Below are positions 1 to 5,014 of a stretch of DNA of 5,014 bases, in pieces. The first letter of the stretch is position 1. Each line of letters starts with the position of its first letter. This stretch comes from an uncultured Verrucomicrobiota bacterium (GTDB taxonomy: Bacteria > Verrucomicrobiota > Verrucomicrobiia > Methylacidiphilales > Verrucolacustridaceae): the NCBI GenBank assembly GCA_903905395.1, contig CAIVGD010000204.1:1-5014 (forward strand), written 5' to 3'. Position numbers and translations under genes: made by a program. The notes beneath the pieces were generated by a model. That model saw nothing but the letters and a program-made list of their open reading frames with translations, searched no databases and was not told where the DNA came from.

Positions 1-161
1 AGTTGTTCGTCTGTGGCGGCTGCCAAGCGACGAAAACGGTCGGCGGGAAACCCCACGAACCGACCATCATGAAGTTCGATGTATATTATTCTTCCTTCGG
101 TCCAGACACGGACGGCTGCCGGCTCCAAGGCAATCGGCGCATCAGCGAGTATGGGTGTCAT
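1..161 (-). CDS. DUF2442 domain protein, C-terminus cut off by the window edge
   Basis: A minus-strand reading frame starts at the ATG at 161-159 and stays open for 53 codons to the left edge. It begins MTPILADAPIALEPAAVRVW and continues through an ELHDGRFVGFPADRF segment followed by RRLAAATDEQ. The pattern V-x-V-W-(x)n-L-x-DGR-x-x-x-x-P-x-x-x-x-RL-x-x-A-T is what I recognise as the small DUF2442 domain, whose members are often 80-100 residues, so roughly the last third is missing. The start overlaps the last 20 bases of the upstream DUF4160 gene in another frame, and a purine-rich GAAGAAAG lies about 8 bases before the ATG as a plausible ribosome site. Function is not established; some family members carry an extra HTH domain, and small members pair with DUF4160, so a DNA-binding or antitoxin-like role is possible but inferred. 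The family call is fairly secure, the function is not. Confidence 0.8.
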   Translation of the reverse strand, partial: MTPILADAPIALEPAAVRVWTEGRIIYIELHDGRFVGFPADRFRRLAAATDEQ

Positions 162-381
162 AATATGCTTTCTTCAGTATCTGTTGATTTTCGAAAATTA
201 AACGCTCGATCTGACGCAGTTCATGCTGCCTCACGCCTCTGTTGCTTGCCAGAAAAATGGACGGTTCAAGCCAGAACTTACAGTCTCCGTCCGGCGTTCG
301 GACATGGATATGTGGGGGTTCGTTGCCCTCGTCGGTGTAGAAGTGAAATCGAAATGATCCGATACGTAAAACCGTAGGCAT
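142..381 (-). CDS. DUF4160 domain protein
   Basis: This is a complete 79-residue protein. It opens MPTVLRIGSFRFHFYTDEGN, then has the family hallmark EPPHIHV at 21-27, a KFWLEP segment at 35-40 and a C-terminal helical part with HELRQIERLI and EN near 53-65. This matches DUF4160 in both length and motif order. An in-frame ATG six codons upstream (399-397) exists, but family members typically begin at MPT-x-L/I, so the start at 381 is preferred; neither has a strong Shine-Dalgarno sequence. The downstream DUF2442 gene begins inside this gene's 3' end, implying co-transcription and translational coupling. No biochemical activity is known to me. The compact, overlapping two-gene layout resembles type II toxin-antitoxin modules, with this protein as the more likely toxin-like partner, but that is inference from arrangement only. 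Confidence 0.88.
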   Translation of the reverse strand: MPTVLRIGSFRFHFYTDEGNEPPHIHVRTPDGDCKFWLEPSIFLASNRGVRQHELRQIERLIFENQQILKKAYYDTHTR

Positions 382-422
382 GGGTTCACCGTACCACATG
401 GAACCCGGCGTGGAAAATACGC

Positions 423-443
423 TTGGGGTCAGACCTTGATTTT
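423..443. repeat. GGGGTCAGACC partial-palindrome motif, possible dispersed repeat
   Basis: The stretch TTGGGGTCAGACCTTGATTT contains the odd-centred palindrome GGTC-A-GACC (427-435) followed by an AT-rich tail. I recall very similar GGGGTCAGACC-plus-AT-tail strings recurring in intergenic regions of many environmental bacteria, sometimes beside REP-associated (Y1-type) transposases. No transposase is visible here. With a single copy in the window, repeat status rests on memory of the motif and not on the sequence itself. Confidence 0.35.
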
Positions 444-519
444 AAAGCTAGGTGGGGGAAGAGGATTTTTGATTAGAGGAGGTGGGAGAATGATTTTGGA
501 TTGGAAAAGGGAATTTTGA

Positions 520-582
520 AGCTGGAAGTTTAGGTAGCGGCGACATCTCCGAGGTCGCCCAGCTGGAATCCCTCAGCTGGAA
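520..582. repeat. Tandem inverted repeats with three AGCTGGAA copies
   Basis: Two perfect stems lie side by side. The first is GGCGAC (539-544) and GTCGCC (554-559) around a 9-base loop. The second is CCAGCTG (559-565) and CAGCTGG (574-580) around an 8-base loop; the two share base 559. The octamer AGCTGGAA occurs three times, at 520-527, 561-568 and 575-582. The layout resembles small interspersed palindromic (REP/BIME-like) elements. It lies between divergent genes, over 80 bases upstream of the peptidase start, and has no T-tract, so an intrinsic terminator is unlikely. A regulatory role, or a stretch of old coding sequence, cannot be excluded. Confidence 0.5.
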
Positions 583-631
583 ACTCATTAGCCAGGCTGG
601 GTCACGGGACGGGGAGGTTTCGGCTGACTAT

Positions 632-640
632 TGATATTAT
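632..640 (+). promoter_or_regulatory. Candidate extended -10 promoter element for the peptidase gene
   Basis: TGATATTAT fits the extended -10 pattern TG-n-TATTAT (five of six matches to TATAAT). It ends 24 bases before the ATG at 665, which would give a leader of under 20 bases. No good -35 hexamer is seen at the expected distance, which is tolerable for an extended -10 site. A weak AGG at 654-656, 8 bases before the ATG, is the only ribosome-site candidate. This is pattern matching only, in an organism whose sigma-factor preferences are unknown. Confidence 0.3.
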
Positions 641-664
641 CGAGGTACCGGGTAGGTTTCTTTT

Positions 665-1558
665 ATGAGGCTTTCAACAGCTGTTTCTTGTGTTTTTTTG
701 GCTGTTTTCTCGTTACTTAACTCTGCCCACGCGATTGTGTTTTTCAGCCAGGGCAACGATTACAATCTGACCAATCCCGGAGGGAGTCTGCCTTGGGACA
801 ATGTGGTGCAGATCCGCAGTAGCACCGGTCCAACAGGTTCCGGGGTTTATCTGGGGAACGGGTATGTGCTGACGGCAGGGCATGTGGGACCGGTGGATAA
901 TGTCAGAATCGGCTCCACCGATTTCGCACTGGATCCTGCGGCCCCCATCAGCATCGGCACTTCCGATATGAAGTTGGTTCACTTGGCCTCGGACCCCGGT
1001 CTGGGTAGCGTCCGGCTGAACACGAGTACCCTCGTGGATACCAGTTCATCTTATGGTTCGGCTTATCTTGTAGGGTATGGGGTGGGACGAGTCCCGGGAT
1101 CCCTCCTCAATACGAGTCCGGTCACCTGGGGCGATGTGAATACGGTGGCTAAAAGATGGGGGACCAACACCATCGATGGATCGATGAACAACATCACGGT
1201 CGGCGGATTCACCTCCAACCTGCTGTTCACCCAGTTCAATACAGACGTGGGAGACACAGAAGCAGCCTTGACCTTGTACGACTCGGGGTCGGCGTTGTTT
1301 CGTTATACGGGATCGGAATGGATGCTGGTCGGACTGGGTGTGTATGTGGAAGGCAATGGTTCCAGCGCGGCCAGCACTCAAGGCGATTCGGCTAACTCGG
1401 AAGATAACTACTTCATCCGCATCTCCTCCTATGCCAACGCGCCAGATCAGATCGGGGCGGTGTTGGTGCCGGAACCTTGCTCGTGGCACTTGCTTTTGGG
1501 CGGGCTTCTTTTTCTGGGTTTGTTTGCTTTTCGCCGGTCTTTTCATCGGGAAGCCTAA
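665..1558 (+). CDS. Secreted trypsin-like serine peptidase with PEP-CTERM sorting signal
   Basis: This is a 297-residue exported protein. Residues 1-23 are a signal peptide: MR, a hydrophobic core, then S-A-H-A with probable cleavage after Ala23. The mature part shows a chymotrypsin-fold triad: His73 in LTAGHV (compare TAAHC), Asp101 in SDMKLV (compare DIALL), and Ser207 in YDSGSALF (compare GDSGGPLF), followed by MLVGLGVYV. The nucleophile motif is altered from GDSGGP but keeps D-S-G. The C-terminus is a textbook PEP-CTERM signal: VPEP (268-271), a hydrophobic segment (about 275-289), then RRSFHR. By family knowledge this tail is recognised by an exosortase, and the protein is sent through the envelope, often in exopolysaccharide-producing Gram-negatives. 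The gene has its own upstream region and is followed by a hairpin, so it is probably monocistronic. The natural substrate is unknown; activity is inferred from the intact triad. Confidence 0.88.
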   Translation: MRLSTAVSCVFLAVFSLLNSAHAIVFFSQGNDYNLTNPGGSLPWDNVVQIRSSTGPTGSGVYLGNGYVLTAGHVGPVDNVRIGSTDFALDPAAPISIGTSDMKLVHLASDPGLGSVRLNTSTLVDTSSSYGSAYLVGYGVGRVPGSLLNTSPVTWGDVNTVAKRWGTNTIDGSMNNITVGGFTSNLLFTQFNTDVGDTEAALTLYDSGSALFRYTGSEWMLVGLGVYVEGNGSSAASTQGDSANSEDNYFIRISSYANAPDQIGAVLVPEPCSWHLLLGGLLFLGLFAFRRSFHREA

Positions 1559-1577
1559 GTTCTCTCCCATTTTCGTC

Positions 1578-1594
1578 CCCACGTTATTCGTGGG
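1578..1594. other. Short perfect hairpin between the peptidase gene and parB
   Basis: CCCACG (1578-1583), a 5-base loop TTATT, and CGTGGG (1589-1594) form a perfect 6-bp stem 19 bases after the peptidase stop codon. The position suits transcription termination, but no T-run follows on either strand: the plus side continues CGGGGGTTCG and the minus side GACGAAAATG. It could be a Rho-independent terminator of weak type, an mRNA 3'-end stabiliser, or a chance palindrome. A TTGACG hexamer follows at 1610-1615 and may be a -35 box for the parB operon, but no convincing -10 partner is seen. Confidence 0.35.
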
Positions 1595-1644
1595 CGGGGG
1601 TTCGCTTGGTTGACGATTCTTTGCAAAACCTTAGCGTCCCAAGA

Positions 1645-2541
1645 ATGGCCAAAGCACCTTTAGGACGCGGATTGGGAGCCCTCTTGGGAGCCAGCCAGGC
1701 AACGGCAACCATGGTCAGTTCACCCGAAATCCGTGTGGAAGAGGGAGAAAGAATCCAGCAGATCGGAATTGGAGAAATTTCTCCCAGCCCTTTGCAACCC
1801 CGCCGCGTCTTTGCCGAGGAAAGTTTGACCGAGCTGGTTGATTCAATCCGGTCCCGCGGAATTTTCCAGCCCCTGATCGTCCGGCGCTCCCCACAGGGGA
1901 CTGGGTTCGAACTGATAGCCGGAGAACGGCGCTGGAGGGCTGCCCGAAAATTAAACCTGCCCAAGGTGCCGGTCATCGTCCGACAGGCGACTGATCAGCA
2001 AGTGCTGGAATTGGCCCTGATAGAAAATCTTCAACGGGCGGAACTGGATCCCGTGGAGGAAGCGGACGGTTACGCCACGTTGATCGAAACCTTCGGTCTT
2101 AAGCAAGAAGAGGTGGCCGAGCGGGTCGGCAAAAACCGGACGACCGTGGCGAACGCGCTACGGCTTCGCTCCCTGCCCAGTGAGGTTCGGGATCTTCTTC
2201 GTTCCAAGCAAATTTCTGTCGGCCACGCGAAGGCCATCCTCGGTATAACCGAGCCCACCGCCCAAATTGCCATCGCACGTGAAGTGGTGAAGAGGGGGCT
2301 CAGCGTCCGGCAAGCTGAGGCACTTGTGCGTCGGCAGGTGAGCGGAGCTCGTGGGCGGAAAAAGAGCCGTGCGGCCCACTCCGCAGATTGGCGGGATCTG
2401 GAACTCCGTTTGCAAAGAGCCACGGGAACCCGAGCTCGCGTCGTCGGCCACGCCGAGAGGGGGCAGATTGAACTGCCGTACAGTTCGCCCGAAGAACTGG
2501 AGCGGCTTTCCGTGCATCTGGGAGCCCGTCCCGGAATGTGA
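1645..2541 (+). CDS. parB: ParB/Spo0J chromosome-partition protein
   Basis: This is a 298-residue ParB. It binds parS sites near the replication origin, spreads as a CTP-dependent clamp, and works with ParA and SMC to segregate the chromosome. The N-terminus MAKAPLGRGLGALLG is the usual ParA-interacting opening and fixes the start; an in-frame extension to 1477 would run inside the peptidase gene and is rejected. The CTP-binding N-domain shows PLQPRR (49-54), GERRWRA (93-99) and ENLQR (127-131). A helix-turn-helix spans about 151-175 (QEEVAERVGKNRTTVANALR), followed by the parS-reading region SVGHAKAILG (191-200). A basic linker (232-246) leads to the C-terminal dimerisation domain (about 248-292, with SSPEELERL). 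Length and domain order are normal. No parA lies immediately upstream, which is unusual. No clear Shine-Dalgarno sequence precedes the ATG. The mutL gene follows after 19 bases, indicating an operon. Confidence 0.96.
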   Translation: MAKAPLGRGLGALLGASQATATMVSSPEIRVEEGERIQQIGIGEISPSPLQPRRVFAEESLTELVDSIRSRGIFQPLIVRRSPQGTGFELIAGERRWRAARKLNLPKVPVIVRQATDQQVLELALIENLQRAELDPVEEADGYATLIETFGLKQEEVAERVGKNRTTVANALRLRSLPSEVRDLLRSKQISVGHAKAILGITEPTAQIAIAREVVKRGLSVRQAEALVRRQVSGARGRKKSRAAHSADWRDLELRLQRATGTRARVVGHAERGQIELPYSSPEELERLSVHLGARPGM

Positions 2542-2560
2542 ATGGGATCCGGAACCGCCC

Positions 2561-4303
2561 ATGAGTCAAAGAATCCGCCTGTTGGCGGAAGTGGTGGCCA
2601 ACCGAATCGCGGCGGGGGAGGTGGTGGAACGGCCCGCCTCGGTCGTGAAAGAGCTGGTGGAAAACTCTCTGGATGCCGGAGCCATGAAAATAGAGGTAAG
2701 CGTGGAGCGCGGGGGCCGATCTCTCATCCGCGTGAGCGATGACGGACATGGAATGGGACCGGAAGATGCCCTGCTCGCACTGGAGCGGCATGCGACGAGT
2801 AAAATCCGTGAAGCCGCCGATTTGTTGGGGATTCGAACCTTTGGTTTCCGCGGAGAAGCCCTGCCCAGTATTGCGTCGGTCAGTCGGTTTACCCTGCGGA
2901 CGCGCGAGACGGAGGCGTTGGAGGGGACCGAGGTGGTGATTGATGGAGGGAAGGTGATCCGCGTCGGTCAGGCGGGTTGTCCGACGGGGACAAGCGTGGA
3001 GGTTCGCCAACTTTTTGCCCATGTGCCCGGGCGGAGAAAATTTTTACGAACCGAAGAAACGGAGTGGGGCCACATCGAGCAGGGGATCCGGCTGACGGCT
3101 CTCGCTCGACCGGATGTGAGTTGGGTGTTGCGGAGGGACGGGGCAGTTTTTTGGCAAGACACGGCGCGGCCGGGGCTGGAGGAGAGATTGGCGGCGGTCT
3201 TTGGTAAAAATTGGAGGGGCTCCGTGTTGGCGGTGGAAGCGAAGGACGGAGGGATGCGGGTGCACGGATATATCGGCCGGCCGGGAATCAGCCGGGCGAC
3301 TCGGGCGGAGCAGATTCTTTTTGTCAACGGGCGTCCGGTGCAGAGTGGAAGTCTGAACGCGGCGTTGCTTGAGGGATACCACAATGCCCTGATGCGGGGT
3401 CGGTTCCCCGTGGCGGTTCTTTTTTTGGAGCTAGATCCCGCAGGGGTGGATGTGAATGTGCATCCTGCCAAGAGGGAAGTCCGGTTCCGGCAGGATGGAG
3501 ACGTCCGGCGTTTTGTTTGCGGGGCGGTGGCCGAAGTTCTGAGGGGCGGGGCGGTCGGCCCGTTGCCTATGCCGGTGATTTCGGGGAGCGGACTCCCCGT
3601 ATGGCCGCCCATCGGGTTCATGTCTGCTCCGACCTTGTCCACACCACTTCAACCCGCGTCACCGCCGTCTTCCGTGGGGGGATCTCTCGGATTGGAGGTG
3701 GCAGCGGTCCGCGGGATTCCGGCGGGCTGGCGATATCTGGGAGTGGTGGCGCATCTTTATCTCGTGGCCGAAAAGGACGGAGGCGTGGTCTTGATCGATC
3801 AGCATGCGGCGCACGAGAGAATTCTCTTTGAGCAACTCCTGCGGCAGGTGGCTCAAGAGGATGTTTCAGGTCAGCGGCTTCTTTATCCAGTGACGATCGA
3901 GTTTCCGCCCGTGCAGGCTCAGTTTCTCAAGGAGCGGCTCGAAGATCTGGGTAAAGTGGGTTTGGGAATTTCCGCGATGGGCGGGAATGCCTTTCTCGTG
4001 GATGCCTTGCCACCTCGGATCAAGACTTTGGCGGTGGAGGATTTTCTGCGTGGGGTGGTGACGGATTTGGAAAAGGGAAGTTCGACGACCCGTAAAGATC
4101 GGCGATTGAGTGAGGAGATTATTGCCAAGACCGTTTGTCGGCATGCGATCAAAGCGAACGACCGGTTGACGGAGGAGGAAGCGGTCCAGCTTCTCGTGGA
4201 TCTGCTGGCGTGTGAATTGCCCTACACCTGTCCGCACGGGCGCCCCACGATGATCCTTTTGAGCAAGGCAGAACTGGAGAAGAAGTTCGGGCGGATCGGT
4301 TAA
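2561..4303 (+). CDS. mutL: DNA mismatch repair protein MutL (endonuclease type)
   Basis: This is a 580-residue MutL, which links MutS mismatch recognition to strand removal. The GHKL ATPase domain fills the N-terminus: IAAGEVVERPASVVKELVEN (16-35; Glu31 and Asn35 match E. coli Glu29 and Asn33), SDDGHGM (59-65), RHATSKI (76-82) and GFRGEALPSIASVSR (95-109). The transducer part includes FVNGRPVQ (254-261) and DVNVHPAKREVRF (297-309). A proline/serine-rich linker (about 331-385) precedes the C-terminal domain, which carries the metal-binding endonuclease motif DQHA-x2-E-x4-E (413-424), VCRHAIKAND (525-534), CPHGRP (557-562) and FGR (576-578). This marks a MutL that nicks DNA itself, as in bacteria lacking the MutH/Dam system. 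The start was chosen at the family-typical MSQRIRLL; the frame is open further upstream, but that lies inside parB. The next gene begins directly at its stop codon. Confidence 0.98.
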   Translation: MSQRIRLLAEVVANRIAAGEVVERPASVVKELVENSLDAGAMKIEVSVERGGRSLIRVSDDGHGMGPEDALLALERHATSKIREAADLLGIRTFGFRGEALPSIASVSRFTLRTRETEALEGTEVVIDGGKVIRVGQAGCPTGTSVEVRQLFAHVPGRRKFLRTEETEWGHIEQGIRLTALARPDVSWVLRRDGAVFWQDTARPGLEERLAAVFGKNWRGSVLAVEAKDGGMRVHGYIGRPGISRATRAEQILFVNGRPVQSGSLNAALLEGYHNALMRGRFPVAVLFLELDPAGVDVNVHPAKREVRFRQDGDVRRFVCGAVAEVLRGGAVGPLPMPVISGSGLPVWPPIGFMSAPTLSTPLQPASPPSSVGGSLGLEVAAVRGIPAGWRYLGVVAHLYLVAEKDGGVVLIDQHAAHERILFEQLLRQVAQEDVSGQRLLYPVTIEFPPVQAQFLKERLEDLGKVGLGISAMGGNAFLVDALPPRIKTLAVEDFLRGVVTDLEKGSSTTRKDRRLSEEIIAKTVCRHAIKANDRLTEEEAVQLLVDLLACELPYTCPHGRPTMILLSKAELEKKFGRIG

Positions 4304-5014
4304 ATGAGCAGCGAGCGGATTTATTTAGATAACGCGGCGGGCGGTCCGCTGTGGCCGGCGGTGCAAAAAGAAGTGAACCGAATACTGCAGATGGGCGGAG
4401 CATCCCCTGGGGGCGGGCATCGGGAGGGGAGGGAGGCGAGGGAGGAACTGGAAATAGCCCGCAAAAGAGTGGCGGTGTTTCTCGGCGCGGCGGATGAGGA
4501 GGGATTGGTTTTTACTTCGGGCGGAACGGAGTCGGTGCAGGCGGCGATTCGCGGATGGGTGGAGGCGGTGGGGCAGGGAACGATTTATGCGAGCGAAATG
4601 GAGCACCCAGCCGTGGAAAGTGCGATTCGTCGTGCGGGCCGGGCCGGCATTCAGGCGCTCAGGATTCCAGTGGACGCAGAGGGGAAGTTGCTCTGGGGGA
4701 AGATGAAGCCTGCCCAAGGCAAAGGGTTGGTTTGTGTGCATCTGTCGCATCACGATCTGGGGACGGTACAAAATCTGGTCCAAGCCCGGGAGTTTGCTCG
4801 GACGGCGGGGGCAAAACTTTTTGTCGATGCGACTCACGGGGCGGGGTGGGTACCACTCAATATTGATGAGGTTGCGGCGGATCTGGTGGCAATTTCCGGT
4901 CATCGGTTGGGTGGGCCGAAAGGGTCGGGGGCTTTATGGATCCGTTCGGGAACCCCGTGGCGGTCTTGGCTGGAGGGGGGGAGGCAGGAGGGGGATAGGA
5001 GGGCGGGGACGGAA
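4304..5014 (+). CDS. Divergent NifS/IscS-like class V aminotransferase, PLP lysine replaced; 3' end cut by window
   Basis: The ATG directly follows the mutL TAA, and 237 codons run open to the window edge; the family averages near 380-400. Cysteine desulfurase landmarks appear in order: IYLDNAAGG (6-14), FTSGGTES (70-77), SEMEHPAV (97-104, His101 matching IscS His104), LGTVQ (152-156), FVDATHGAGW (173-182), SGHRLGGPKGSGALW (198-212) and RAGTE (233-237). The PLP-contact residues differ: IscS Lys206, the Schiff-base lysine, is Arg201 (codon CGG at 4904-4906); Asn155 and Glu156 are His150 and Asp151; Gln183 is His178. Asp175 and His200 are kept. The frame is intact with no stops, so it is not an obvious pseudogene. 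The catalytic Cys region lies outside the window. Normal desulfurases move sulfur from cysteine to Fe-S cluster or tRNA thiolation pathways; this one is probably inactive or altered. The family call is sure, the function uncertain. Confidence 0.88.
   Translation, partial: MSSERIYLDNAAGGPLWPAVQKEVNRILQMGGASPGGGHREGREAREELEIARKRVAVFLGAADEEGLVFTSGGTESVQAAIRGWVEAVGQGTIYASEMEHPAVESAIRRAGRAGIQALRIPVDAEGKLLWGKMKPAQGKGLVCVHLSHHDLGTVQNLVQAREFARTAGAKLFVDATHGAGWVPLNIDEVAADLVAISGHRLGGPKGSGALWIRSGTPWRSWLEGGRQEGDRRAGTE
4409..4433 (+). other. Canonical G-quadruplex motif inside the desulfurase-like gene
   Basis: Five G-tracts lie on the coding strand: five Gs (4409-4413), GGG (4415-4417), GGG (4422-4424), GGGG (4426-4429) and GGG (4431-4433), separated by loops of 1, 4, 1 and 1 bases. 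This satisfies the usual G3+N1-7 rule. It starts about 105 bases after the start codon and encodes the glycine/arginine/glutamate-rich stretch around residues 36-44. It may fold in the mRNA or non-template DNA; a biological role is not shown. Confidence 0.5.
4975..5008 (+). other. Second G-rich, quadruplex-prone stretch at the right edge
   Basis: Runs of 7, 5, 3 and 4 Gs (4975-4981, 4990-4994, 5001-5003, 5005-5008) are separated by 8, 6 and 1 bases. The 8-base gap slightly exceeds the usual loop limit, so this is a borderline quadruplex motif. It encodes the conserved Gly-rich segment that ends in RAGTE, so part of the G-richness is simply glycine and arginine codons. Confidence 0.3.

Noticed and set aside
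3..377. Plus-strand open frame of 124 codons
   Set aside because: It is the complement of the DUF4160 and DUF2442 genes, both of which have clear family motifs on the minus strand; the plus-strand translation has no recognisable features.
382..399. Six-residue N-terminal extension of the DUF4160 protein
   Set aside because: The family usually begins at MPT-x-L, and the upstream ATG has no better ribosome site, though the choice is not proven.
490..519. Nine-codon ORF preceded by GGAGGTGGGAGA
   Set aside because: The purine-rich run resembles a ribosome site, but the peptide is too short and the region is generally G/A-rich; it cannot be told from chance.
1578..1594. Calling the hairpin a definite Rho-independent terminator
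   Set aside because: The stem is perfect but only 6 bp, and no T-tract follows on either strand, so it is listed only as a hairpin.
1477..1644. In-frame 56-codon N-terminal extension of parB
   Set aside because: It lies largely inside the end of the peptidase gene in another frame, and ParB proteins typically begin at the MAKAPLGRGLGALLG-like segment encoded from 1645.
2271..2286. Possible parS site containing CACGTGAA
   Set aside because: Only 9 of 16 positions match the consensus parS palindrome and the left arm is broken; it sits in a conserved coding part of parB.
2351..2560. In-frame 70-codon N-terminal extension of mutL
   Set aside because: It overlaps the conserved C-terminal domain of parB; MutL proteins start a few residues before the ATPase motif, matching the ATG at 2561.
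2300..3022. Long minus-strand open frame across parB and mutL (240 codons), and similar long minus-strand frames over mutL
   Set aside because: These are mirror frames of high-GC coding sequence; their translations are rich in Arg, Pro and Ser and show no domain, while the plus-strand genes are unequivocal.

Overview
The window looks like a bacterial chromosome segment, GC-rich by eye, with no rRNA, tRNA or CRISPR array. The PEP-CTERM exported protein, the endonuclease-type MutL, the weak Shine-Dalgarno signals and the parB-mutL-desulfurase gene order would fit Verrucomicrobiota or a related Gram-negative exosortase-bearing group. This placement is inference; nothing here is diagnostic at genus level.

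Left part (1 to about 660): two small minus-strand genes overlap by 20 bases, a DUF4160 protein and a DUF2442 protein cut off by the left edge. They form a two-gene cassette of the accessory, toxin-antitoxin-like kind. The divergent intergenic stretch after them (382-664) holds no convincing gene. It contains a GGGGTCAGACC partial palindrome of a type I associate with dispersed repeats, then two perfect short inverted repeats set in an array of three AGCTGGAA copies, and an extended -10-like sequence just before the next gene.

Middle (665-1558): a secreted trypsin-like serine peptidase with signal peptide, recognisable His-Asp-Ser triad and a C-terminal PEP-CTERM sorting signal. A short hairpin (1578-1594) separates it from the housekeeping block.

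Right part (1645-5014): three tightly packed plus-strand genes, read as an operon. They are parB (chromosome partition CTPase, DNA-binding), mutL (mismatch repair, with the DQHA(X)2E(X)4E endonuclease motif) after a 19-base gap, and a NifS/IscS-type class V aminotransferase whose ATG directly follows the mutL stop and which runs off the right edge. parA is not next to parB; the peptidase gene sits in the place where parA is usually found.

The most notable observation is in the last gene. The fold-defining motifs of a cysteine desulfurase are present, but the PLP Schiff-base lysine of the S-x-H-K motif is arginine (SGHRLGGPKG), and the Asn-Asn-Glu and D-A-x-Q cofactor-contact motifs read His-His-Asp and D-A-T-H. 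This suggests a non-canonical or catalytically dead paralogue kept in a DNA-maintenance operon. The same gene has a very G-rich coding strand with a canonical G-quadruplex motif near its 5' end.
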